Source of the DNA: Flavobacterium cupreum
Lineage (GTDB): Bacteria > Bacteroidota > Bacteroidia > Flavobacteriales > Flavobacteriaceae
Assembly: GCF_003996965.1 (NCBI RefSeq)
Contig: NZ_QWDM01000009.1
Coordinates: 1 to 64,000 of the forward strand
Reading direction: 5' to 3'
DNA: 64,000 bases
Position 1 is the first letter of the stretch. Every line of letters starts with the position of its first letter. This document shows positions 26,236-34,386 of the stretch, piece by piece. Under the pieces are notes generated by a model. It ran no database searches, was not told the origin of the DNA, and saw only the letters and a program-made list of their open reading frames with translations. The position numbers were made by a program, and so were the translations under genes.

Positions 26236-27312
26236 ATGTCAGCAAATAACTGCGCACCCGTCGTTGGACGTAAAAAGTTAAGTTTCCTTGACCGATTGTT
26301 AACACTCTGGATTTTTCTGGCTATGGCTGTGGGCGTAGCAATAGGTTATTTTATGCCTTCCAGCGGAGATTTTATCAACTCCTTTTCGAGTGGAACTACC
26401 AATATTCCGTTGGCTGCAGGACTTATTCTTATGATGTATCCGCCCCTGGCAAAAGTGAAATACGAACAAATGGGACAGGTGTTTAGAAATACTAAAATTT
26501 TAGGTGCTTCGCTGTTCTTAAACTGGATAGTCGGCCCCGTTTTAATGTTCTCTTTGGCCTTACTATTTTTAAACGGATACCCTGAATACATGATCGGCGT
26601 GATTTTGATTGGTTTGGCCCGCTGCATCGCTATGGTAGTGGTCTGGAATGACCTGGCAGATGGAAACCGCGAATATGCAGCAGGTCTTATTGCCCTTAAT
26701 AGTATTTTTCAGGTTTTGCTTTACAGCGTATATGCCTATGTTTTCATAAGTATTCTTCCACCCTATTTCGGATATGATGGTTTTGAAGTGAACATCAGTA
26801 TTGCTCAGATTGCCGGGAGTGTGGGAATCTATTTGGGTATTCCTTTTGCTCTCGGAATTATAAGCCGTTACAGCCTTATTGCACTAAAAGGCGCTGACTG
26901 GTTTGAAGCTAAATATGTGCCCTTTATCTCCCCGATTACACTTATATCATTACTATTTACAATTATCATAATGTTCAGCCTGAAGGGAGCACTGATTGTC
27001 CGGATTCCTATGGATGTTGTGCGTATTGCCGTTCCGCTTGTGATTTACTTTATCTTAATGTTTATCATCAGTTTTTTCGTTGGAAAATACTTTGGAGCAG
27101 ACTATTCCAAAGCAACTGCGATAGCGTTCACCGCCACCGGAAACAATTTTGAGCTGGCCATTGCAGTAGCAATCGGGGTGTTTGGCATAAACAGTGGTCA
27201 GGCTTTTGCGGGAGTCATAGGGCCTTTGGTAGAAGTTCCGGCTCTTATCTCACTCGTTAATGTCGCTTTCTGGTTTAGAAAGAAATACTATAAAGATCCC
27301 GTTCATCACTAG
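26236..27312 (+). CDS. acr3: arsenite efflux transporter, Acr3 family
   Basis: The 358-residue membrane protein has about ten transmembrane helices. The Acr3 hallmark [17 protein letters not shown] gives Cys130, the conserved essential cysteine, and later [20 protein letters not shown] is also typical of Acr3. It exports arsenite through the inner membrane. It is the last gene of the operon arsR-GNAT-DUF6428-phosphatase-acr3. Confidence 0.93.
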   Translation: MSANNCAPVVGRKKLSFLDRLLTLWIFLAMAVGVAIGYFMPSSGDFINSFSSGTTNIPLAAGLILMMYPPLAKVKYEQMGQVFRNTKILGASLFLNWIVGPVLMFSLALLFLNGYPEYMIGVILIGLARCIAMVVVWNDLADGNREYAAGLIALNSIFQVLLYSVYAYVFISILPPYFGYDGFEVNISIAQIAGSVGIYLGIPFALGIISRYSLIALKGADWFEAKYVPFISPITLISLLFTIIIMFSLKGALIVRIPMDVVRIAVPLVIYFILMFIISFFVGKYFGADYSKATAIAFTATGNNFELAIAVAIGVFGINSGQAFAGVIGPLVEVPALISLVNVAFWFRKKYYKDPVHH

Positions 27313-27344
27313 CCTTTTCGAGAAAAATTATCAGGTAAAAAAAA

Positions 27345-27368
27345 CCTGTTAGCTTTGACGCTAACAGG
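27345..27368 (-). terminator. terminator hairpin between acr3 and the PL14-like gene
   Basis: Arms CCTGTTAGC and GCTAACAGG pair perfectly around TTTGAC. On the minus strand a run of eight T follows, so it best serves the minus-strand gene at 27392; it may act in both directions. Confidence 0.75.
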
Positions 27369-27391
27369 CTGTGTATGCTGTTCTAAACTAA

Positions 27392-28186
27392 CTATTGCGC
27401 ATCCCAGGAAGCACTGGCATAATAAATCGAACTTGTTACCGGAGCGGTCCAGTAATTTTGGCTGCCGCCTCGGAAGGTATGCAGACTTACCGCATTGACA
27501 TTTCGCTTAGCATCGTTAGTGACCCAACGAATGGTTTGATTCAGTATCTCTGTACCATTTACGTAATATTTGACATATCCGTTGGTGCTTGACCCCGTAT
27601 TCAGCTTAACCGATATCTGACAGTTGTAGGTCACTCCTTCCTGTATGTAGTACTTTTTACCAAAATCGTTACCATATTGTCCGGGCTGATCTTTATAATA
27701 GACATAAGGCTGCAGATAAGCCCCGCTTCCTTTGGCAGTGTTTGATCCGTTTGGACAATACCACATAAATCTGGCACTTCCTCCATTCCCATCCCATCCC
27801 GGGTCGCCGCCGGTATTCTGATCGCCGATTAGGATACCGTATCCGCATTTACCGCCTCTGCTCCAATAAAATCCGGAGTTAAACTTCATCTGAAACCAAA
27901 CGGTATAAACACCCTGTGACCAGACACCATACGAGGTACATAAGCCACCGGGACACGTTAATGTATTGGTCTGCAAGGTAATCGTTCTGGCTCCGGCGCC
28001 ACCACCTGCCAACGCAGCACTGGCAGAGACCTCTTTTTTGGCACTTTCCTGTACGTCGCTGTTAGTGCCTTGTGACACTTCTTTGCTAACGGCCTGCGGC
28101 ACATTTAAATCTTGTTCCTTTTCACAGGAATTAAAAACTAGCGCTATCATAAATAGCAAACTTGTTACTCTTAAGTTTTTTTTCAT
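27392..28186 (-). CDS. polysaccharide lyase 14-like lipoprotein
   Basis: The 264-residue product has a lipoprotein signal (VFNSCEKEQD, Cys21), then a Ser/Ala-rich linker. A beta-jelly-roll follows with the pattern of PL14-type alginate lyases: VYTVWFQMKFNSGF, RGGKCGYGILIGDQ, GGSARFMWYC, a YYKDQPGQYGNDFG segment and later SLHTFRGGSQNYW. The RGGK and ARFMW motifs recall PL14 enzymes, but four or more Cys (TCPGGLC, GKCGYG, WYCPN) differ from enzymes I know. Enzymatic activity and substrate are inferred from fold resemblance only. The hairpin at 27345 ends its transcript. Confidence 0.65.
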   Translation of the reverse strand: MKKNLRVTSLLFMIALVFNSCEKEQDLNVPQAVSKEVSQGTNSDVQESAKKEVSASAALAGGGAGARTITLQTNTLTCPGGLCTSYGVWSQGVYTVWFQMKFNSGFYWSRGGKCGYGILIGDQNTGGDPGWDGNGGSARFMWYCPNGSNTAKGSGAYLQPYVYYKDQPGQYGNDFGKKYYIQEGVTYNCQISVKLNTGSSTNGYVKYYVNGTEILNQTIRWVTNDAKRNVNAVSLHTFRGGSQNYWTAPVTSSIYYASASWDAQ

Positions 28187-28537
28187 TTGTAATAAATTAA
28201 GGTTAATAATAATTTGACGGTTAGTAAATAATAGATAGTTATCACATTATTTAATACTGAAACAGAATACGTTACGCAGTAAATAATTGATACTGTAAAG
28301 TTGATCAATAAGAATTGGCATGGGGAGTAAAAAAGTACGTTTTTAGGTACAAAAAAATATTACATGTATGGTATTTGTATATTTTTCTAATTATAAAAAT
28401 GAATTGTCAAAAAATAACTAAAAAAACATACAACATGTAGATAAGCACAAATCAGCATAGAGATTGCTGACTTTGGTACCGGAAAGTAATGAAAAGAGAA
28501 ATAAGCCCTGATAGCTAGGGTTGTAGAAATTTATGTA
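28187..28537. other. 351-base intergenic stretch
   Basis: Very AT-rich, with several A and T runs. No gene, hairpin or confident promoter element was found; it contains the leader of the PL14-like gene. Confidence 0.4.
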
Positions 28538-28909
28538 TTAGTTTCTTTTATTTAAACAAATAAAATCCGACAACTCCTTTGTCGAAAAATTTAGCGATTC
28601 AGCAGATTGAATAATCAGGAGTAAAATTTCTCTCACCTCATTATTTCCAAGATTTAAATCTTCATTTAACATTTCTGAAAGGCCTAAAATATTGGCGACC
28701 GACTTTCTAAGCTTATGGGAAACCGAAAACATCATCTGATCTAAATTGCTATTAAATTCCTGCTTATTCACCTTTTCTTCTGTTTCCCGAATCTTCAGAT
28801 TTATGGTAGCAATTTTTAACCTTCTGGCGCATCCCTCCAATTCTTCCTGATAAAAAATAAGCTGTTGTTCGGCAATTTTTAGTTTCGCTAATAGGACATT
28901 CTGATCCAT
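28538..28909 (-). CDS. histidine-kinase DHp-only protein
   Basis: The 123-residue protein has an N-terminal coiled coil (about 1-55) followed by a HisKA-type dimerisation and phosphoacceptor segment: MMFSVSHKLRKSVANILGLSEML with His65. The second helix includes EILLLIIQSAESLN. The protein ends right after it, with no ATPase domain, no membrane helix and no receiver. Such a DHp-only protein could be a phosphotransfer or dimerisation partner, or a truncated kinase. No response regulator is adjacent. Confidence 0.6.
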   Translation of the reverse strand: MDQNVLLAKLKIAEQQLIFYQEELEGCARRLKIATINLKIRETEEKVNKQEFNSNLDQMMFSVSHKLRKSVANILGLSEMLNEDLNLGNNEVREILLLIIQSAESLNFSTKELSDFICLNKRN

Positions 28910-29029
28910 AATATGATTTTAAATAAGATTAAATGCAACGTTTTAAATTAATTAGATTAGAAGAATACCGCTTAAACACCACTATTATAGCTGACTCATC
29001 TGTAATTGCTTTAAAAGCACTAAAGGATA

Positions 29030-29248
29030 TCAATTCAGGCTCTTGTGCTTCTTTTTATATATCACATACAAACCAAAAAATAATGCCGCTCCGCAAAGTA
29101 AAACGATATGCGTATCAATAGGAACCGATGGCTTATCGGTCGGATTAGGGTCGTTAGGATCTTCAAAATCAGGAGGTGGGGGACCGCTCTGGGAAAATGC
29201 AACGGCGCAGACAAAAAACAGTAAAATGACATGGATTATCTTTTTCAT
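29030..29248 (-). CDS. small exported protein with PID-type C-terminal anchor
   Basis: The ATG at 29248 gives a 72-residue protein with a signal peptide (ending AFSQ), a Pro/Asp-rich spacer (GPPPPDFEDPNDPNP) and a C-terminal tail PIDTHIVLL followed by a hydrophobic helix and a basic end (KKKHKS). This tripartite tail fits what I recall of the PID-CTERM type sorting signals of Flavobacteriia. It ends next to the giant T9SS surface protein gene on the same strand, and could be co-transcribed. Confidence 0.6.
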   Translation of the reverse strand: MKKIIHVILLFFVCAVAFSQSGPPPPDFEDPNDPNPTDKPSVPIDTHIVLLCGAALFFGLYVIYKKKHKSLN

Positions 29249-29264
29249 ATAGCAGGGGTTATTA

Positions 29265-29284
29265 GTGCCAAAACATTTTGGCAC
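29265..29284. repeat. 20-base palindrome
   Basis: GTGCCAAAA and TTTTGGCAC are perfect inverted arms around a two-base CA spacer. It lies between the giant T9SS gene and the small PID-type gene. It could be a regulator site or a weak hairpin; there is no T run. Confidence 0.5.
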
Positions 29285-29328
29285 CAAGATTTAATCCGGA
29301 TCTTTTCTGTAAGACCTTAGGGGGTGTT

Positions 29329-32300
29329 TTAGAAGATTATTTTTTTGACAACTTTATTATTTTCGCTGTCAATAGCCTGCACAAGAACAACCTGACCGGT
29401 TAATCTCGATTTATCATGCTCGAAGTGGGTATTATTTACATTTTTATTTTCAAAAAGGAGCCTTCCGAGAATATCAAATATGCGCACGGTACTTATTACG
29501 TGACTGCTTTGAACAAACAAAAGGCTGTTTTTGGTATAAAATAGTATGTTATTTTCAAATGCTGCCTGAGAATCAATACCTAAAGTGCTTTTTGTATAGA
29601 CCAATTCAAAACGTGTGTCAAACGTTCCCCTATCACTTGTAAAATGATAGGGTGCCCTTTTAATACTGGTCGTGGTGGCGGTCAGATTATCTTTGATCAA
29701 TATATCCTGATCTCCGGTAAATAAGCCATCTGCTTTATAGGTGGAAATAGTAAAGGTGCCTGATTCTTCTGCTTTAAAACCTAATGAAAACTTATCTTCT
29801 GCTGCAAAAGGAAGTCCCCGTCCTTGTATGCTGTAAGAATTATCTGCAATTACAGAATATAATTCACTGCCGGTACCTCCAAATTTTAAGCCGTCATATC
29901 CGTAGTCAATGCCGCTTGTAGCACCTGCCGCGTATCCTACCAGTATAGTGTTTAAAGCACCGCTTGCCCCACCAAGGCTCAGCCAGATACGATGTCTTTC
30001 AATATCAGGTTCTGCCGTATTGGAATTTAATGCACTGCCCTTGAAAAATTGATTGGCATTGTTTACTGTTCTCATGCTGTTGGTAAAAACCATATTTCCC
30101 TGAGCAGTAGCCTTTACCAAAAATCCCTGACCGGTTTGTATAATTCCATTTGGAGTAATCGGACTCCCCCCTGTTCCACCTCCGCCCGCCGTAGCAGGTG
30201 TCCCTCCCATACCGGGATTCCAGACTGCATAGTTCGTTCCCGGAGGAAAAAGTCCCGTAGCTGCATTTATGGACAAAGTATGAGCATAAAAATACAGCGT
30301 GCCTGTGATCATCGTACTGTTGGCATTTACCAGGGCCGTTCCGTTGATTGCAGACGGATAAGGGTTCCCAAGTCCGTTATAGGCTGCTCCGGTCATTTCC
30401 AGTTGTGTTGTGATATCTCCGTTGTTCGGGATACCCGTAAAACTTCCCGGCCATGCCGTTTGTGTTGTCGGCCAGTTATTAGGTGCCCGCACAGCAATTG
30501 TTTTTGCTAATGGAAAATTACCCGTAGCCGGAGTTGCCGTATACGTATTATTTAAAATAGTATAGACATAAAATCGGTTGGAAAGCGTGGCAGGTGAAAA
30601 CTGCTGCAAGGTCTGCGTACCCGTTACCGGGCTGCTCCATAAGGTGTGATCCAAACGTATAATTGGTGCAGAATCGCGAATAACAGTTATGTTTCCGGAA
30701 TTAGCCTGATTGCTGTTTTGTATCAGATTAGCATTGTTCTGCATCGTAAAACTGCTTCCTGAAACTACAGTAAGGATTCCATTTAAAGTTACATTAACCG
30801 CTGATGGAATCACAACTACGGCATTATTGTTAATCGTTAAAGAACAACACTCAAACGAAGATGCCGGCGTATAATTCCCCGAAATAATTACAGCCGTTGT
30901 ACTGGTAGGTGCCCCGTTGCTCCAGGTCCCATTCCAGGTTGTCGCATTGCCTATATTTACTGTTCCTGCGGCATTGGCACTAATACCGTTTCCATCTTTT
31001 ACTGTAACGGTATAGGTTACAGGGGTTGTAATGTTTACTGCAATTGGATTCGCAATACTTGTACTGCTTAAAAAAAGAGCAGGTGTCCAGTTGTAAACAA
31101 AGCCGGAATCACCAGTAACCACTGTATTTAAAGGAACATTTGATCCGCTGCAAGTAGTTCCTGTTCCTGTTATGCTAACAGTAGGATTGACGCCTGTTAT
31201 TCCTGTTAGCACTGTCGACTGTCCGGGCATTAACAGAGCATTGTTTACCATAGCGGTATTTGCAGATATGACATTGTATTTAGTCCACGGATTATTCATC
31301 TGATTAAAAACACCACTTAATGTAGCTCCCGAAATAGCGGACTCCGTTCCTGTAACATCGGCATTTGTATAAATGGAGTTCAGGGTGGCCAGATGCGAGC
31401 TTCCTCCTGATTGGCTTAAGGTCCAGTATCTGTTCAAATAATTTGAAGTACTGGCATTATCAGGATGTTTGGCATTGGCCAGCTTAATGCCAAAATAGGT
31501 ACTGGTACTATTATCATCGTTCAGTGTTACTGTTACGGGAGAATATTCAGCGGTCCCACTTGCGTCTCCCACCGGATAGGTAAAAGGAACATTTTCGGTC
31601 AAAATCTTTCTGATCTCTCCACCGCCGTCTGCTATTATCATTTTTGTAACATTGGGGGCCGTGACTGAAAGTGTATTGATAGTAAGATTTAATGCTGCAA
31701 TATTCAGTGTTCCTGTTAAAAGGTTTAAGACACCACCCACTGTAGTTTCCTGTCCCAGAACAACCCCTCCTGAACGGTTAATCGTTAAATTGTTCAAAGA
31801 GGGATCTGAACTGAATAAATCAGAAGCCAGCGTAAGGACACCACTTCCTCCAAAATTCAGCGAAGAAAGTGGACTTACTTCGATATTTCCGGAGATTTTA
31901 GTAATCGTTCCGGAAATTCCAAGAGTACTTTCCCCCACATTTAAAGTACCTGAGTTCAGGGTAAGTAAATTGGCAATATTTACAGGGCTATACATCAAAA
32001 CGCCAATACCATTATTAATGTTAAGCTGTTCAAATCCCGTTGTTGAAGTACCCAAAATAGATTGTGGAGAAACTCCATTAAAAATAATACTATGTCCGGA
32101 AGCAGCAACAAAACTACCATTGTTGTCAAAATCACCCCCAAGGCTGTGGTTGAAATTGCCAGTATTCAAAGTCGTTCCTTCACCGATAATCAGGTTTTCA
32201 CCTATTGTTAAAGCAGCTGCGGCAGTTGTAACTGAACTGCCAAAAAGGCTAAAATTTCCCAGAATAGTTTGTAATGCTGAAGGCATTGTCTTGATCCCGC

Positions 32301-34233
32301 TTCCGCTAAGAATTAAATTTGAATAGCCTGCCGTGCTCCCGTTGGGATTTAATACGTTCTGCGATGCGCCATTGTATTCCACCGTTGTGGTGCCTAAAAC
32401 AATGGCGCTCCAACTTCCATTATTAGTGATAGAGCCAGCGATCCTAATCGTACAGCCATCTGTCATCGACAAGAGTTTACCACTATTTATAGTGAGGTTA
32501 TAAAAATCAGTTATTCCGGAAATAGTAGCCGAACTGTTTGCAAAAATAATAGTACTGGTATCGGGATTAAACGTTCCTCCGCGATTAATCCATGCAGCTG
32601 TTCCTCCTATGGTGGCCTGTGCTGCAGCAACAGCATTCAGTATACTGCCACTTTCCATGGTTAGTGTGTTAACTTCTGTTAATAATGGTAAAACAGGATC
32701 AAAAGTCGTGGTTGCAGCATCAGGAATAATGATATTTTTGGTTATGGAGGGCCCAACATTAGGCGTCCAGTTCTGTACTGTTGTCCATGAAGTTGAAACT
32801 GATCCGTTCCAGATGAGTGTATTATTTGTACTGTATTCATCGAGTGTAATGTTCTTAACGCCATCAAAAGAACTTGAAAAAAAAGCAATATTTACATTCG
32901 ATAAAGAAACCCAGTTATCATTAGTATCAAAAGCGGAGGCACCATATTCGATATTGGCGATTTTGGCCCACAACACAAGTCGTCCCTCGTTATTACCGTT
33001 TAATTCACTTTCCAGATAATGATAAGACACAGTTGCACTCGTTCCCACTGCACCGGTCTGAATCACTTCAATTTCCCGGTTGATGGCCCCTGCACGCCAT
33101 GCAGGTGTACTTCCGATATTTACCTTTACACTCACCTCGCTGGGTAGTGTCCCAACATTGGCAAAATAGACTTTGGTAAACTTGCTTCCAAATGAATAAT
33201 TGACCCCAAAAGCAATAGAAGTGCGTTTTATAATTCCAGTGGTATCCCCTATTCCATCATTTATGGCGTTAGGTCCCATATTTAGTGTCAAAGGGATTGT
33301 ACCATTCCACATATCAAGCGTTCCTTTTGTTGCTGAAGGATTCGTACTTTGTAAATTTAGAATTCCATTGATCGAAAAATCGCCGGCAGAGGTTATCCCT
33401 CCTGCACCATTGATAGTAAAATTGTTAACAGCATTCGTAAAAAATCCTGCCGGCACTGTAATCGCAGCATTGTTTGTAAATATCAGGCCTGCATCTGTAG
33501 CAGAAACATCAATAGTACCGCTTGTGCGCAGGGGTGAATTGCCAGACAGCGTTACCGTATTAGAGCCAACCAAAAGCGTTCCCGATACTAATGACAAAGT
33601 ACCTGCTACTGAAACTGAACCTGACAAATTAATACCTGTTGAACGGTTAAGAGTAAGGTTATTCAGCATTACAGCAGGCAGGCTTCCGATTCCATTGCCG
33701 CCAATACTAATGTTGCTGCTAAGACCTCCGGCCAGAGAACCTGATCCTGTCGAAATTGTTCCGTTAAGTGTCAGTGTATGTGCACCTATAATTAAGTTAC
33801 CACTAGCAAGATTTAAAGGATGAAGAACTGTAATATTATCATTAAGCGTTACACCTTCAGGATTATTGACCGTAAAACCGTCCATAATATTAGAAAGCAA
33901 AGCACCCGAAGGAATATTTTGTGCCACAGTTCCTGCAAATGTAAGTATGGAACCTGCAGCCGTAGCGTCTATTTTCGCATTATTAGAAAAAATAAGACTG
34001 CCCTGCAGCGTAAGCTCATGACCATTCAGGAGCAGTTTATAAGTTCCCTGCGCGTTGGTAATATTCCTTAACGATCTGTTCTGATCCAAAACGCAGTCGT
34101 TAAAGGGAGAAGCAGCAAAAGAGATGTCCGATCCGTTTGGAGGAACAAGTCCTCCCTGCCAGTTGCTGCCAACTGAAAAATCAGTGCTGGTAGCGCCCGA
34201 CCAGACATAAGCCGTAATTTCCAAAGCTCCCAT
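29329..34233 (-). CDS. giant T9SS surface protein, C-terminal fragment with sorting tail
   Basis: The 1634-residue fragment is a run of Thr/Asn/Ser-rich beta-solenoid-like repeats (many LTINGxxT and LNLxSGTL motifs). One Ig/PKD-like stretch is present (CSGSNVPLNTVVTGDSGFVY). The C-terminal ~75 residues match a T9SS type A sorting tail: VRIFDILGRLLFENKN and VKKIIF at the end. It has no signal peptide of its own. The frame continues upstream, in phase, through the TAA at 34387 into the N-terminal fragment, so it is the second half of one original gene and not an independent one. The ATG at 34233 is only the first Met after that stop. Confidence 0.8.
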   Translation of the reverse strand: MGALEITAYVWSGATSTDFSVGSNWQGGLVPPNGSDISFAASPFNDCVLDQNRSLRNITNAQGTYKLLLNGHELTLQGSLIFSNNAKIDATAAGSILTFAGTVAQNIPSGALLSNIMDGFTVNNPEGVTLNDNITVLHPLNLASGNLIIGAHTLTLNGTISTGSGSLAGGLSSNISIGGNGIGSLPAVMLNNLTLNRSTGINLSGSVSVAGTLSLVSGTLLVGSNTVTLSGNSPLRTSGTIDVSATDAGLIFTNNAAITVPAGFFTNAVNNFTINGAGGITSAGDFSINGILNLQSTNPSATKGTLDMWNGTIPLTLNMGPNAINDGIGDTTGIIKRTSIAFGVNYSFGSKFTKVYFANVGTLPSEVSVKVNIGSTPAWRAGAINREIEVIQTGAVGTSATVSYHYLESELNGNNEGRLVLWAKIANIEYGASAFDTNDNWVSLSNVNIAFFSSSFDGVKNITLDEYSTNNTLIWNGSVSTSWTTVQNWTPNVGPSITKNIIIPDAATTTFDPVLPLLTEVNTLTMESGSILNAVAAAQATIGGTAAWINRGGTFNPDTSTIIFANSSATISGITDFYNLTINSGKLLSMTDGCTIRIAGSITNNGSWSAIVLGTTTVEYNGASQNVLNPNGSTAGYSNLILSGSGIKTMPSALQTILGNFSLFGSSVTTAAAALTIGENLIIGEGTTLNTGNFNHSLGGDFDNNGSFVAASGHSIIFNGVSPQSILGTSTTGFEQLNINNGIGVLMYSPVNIANLLTLNSGTLNVGESTLGISGTITKISGNIEVSPLSSLNFGGSGVLTLASDLFSSDPSLNNLTINRSGGVVLGQETTVGGVLNLLTGTLNIAALNLTINTLSVTAPNVTKMIIADGGGEIRKILTENVPFTYPVGDASGTAEYSPVTVTLNDDNSTSTYFGIKLANAKHPDNASTSNYLNRYWTLSQSGGSSHLATLNSIYTNADVTGTESAISGATLSGVFNQMNNPWTKYNVISANTAMVNNALLMPGQSTVLTGITGVNPTVSITGTGTTCSGSNVPLNTVVTGDSGFVYNWTPALFLSSTSIANPIAVNITTPVTYTVTVKDGNGISANAAGTVNIGNATTWNGTWSNGAPTSTTAVIISGNYTPASSFECCSLTINNNAVVVIPSAVNVTLNGILTVVSGSSFTMQNNANLIQNSNQANSGNITVIRDSAPIIRLDHTLWSSPVTGTQTLQQFSPATLSNRFYVYTILNNTYTATPATGNFPLAKTIAVRAPNNWPTTQTAWPGSFTGIPNNGDITTQLEMTGAAYNGLGNPYPSAINGTALVNANSTMITGTLYFYAHTLSINAATGLFPPGTNYAVWNPGMGGTPATAGGGGTGGSPITPNGIIQTGQGFLVKATAQGNMVFTNSMRTVNNANQFFKGSALNSNTAEPDIERHRIWLSLGGASGALNTILVGYAAGATSGIDYGYDGLKFGGTGSELYSVIADNSYSIQGRGLPFAAEDKFSLGFKAEESGTFTISTYKADGLFTGDQDILIKDNLTATTTSIKRAPYHFTSDRGTFDTRFELVYTKSTLGIDSQAAFENNILFYTKNSLLFVQSSHVISTVRIFDILGRLLFENKNVNNTHFEHDKSRLTGQVVLVQAIDSENNKVVKKIIF

Positions 34234-34386
34234 TTTTGGTATTGTACTCCTTGCCAGACCTGTATAATCTACTGTAATCCCCGTTCCTGTTATGGCAGGC
34301 AGAGCCGCTGAAGTGTAATAATTAAGAGGAATGTTACTTCCTGCTACAGCAAAAAGAGGATTTATATTTAAACTTAAAGCATCTTG

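Noticed and set aside
30049..34071. several plus-strand open frames inside the giant T9SS gene
   Set aside because: They lie opposite low-complexity repeats of a real minus-strand coding region and have Ser/Pro/Arg-rich antisense composition.
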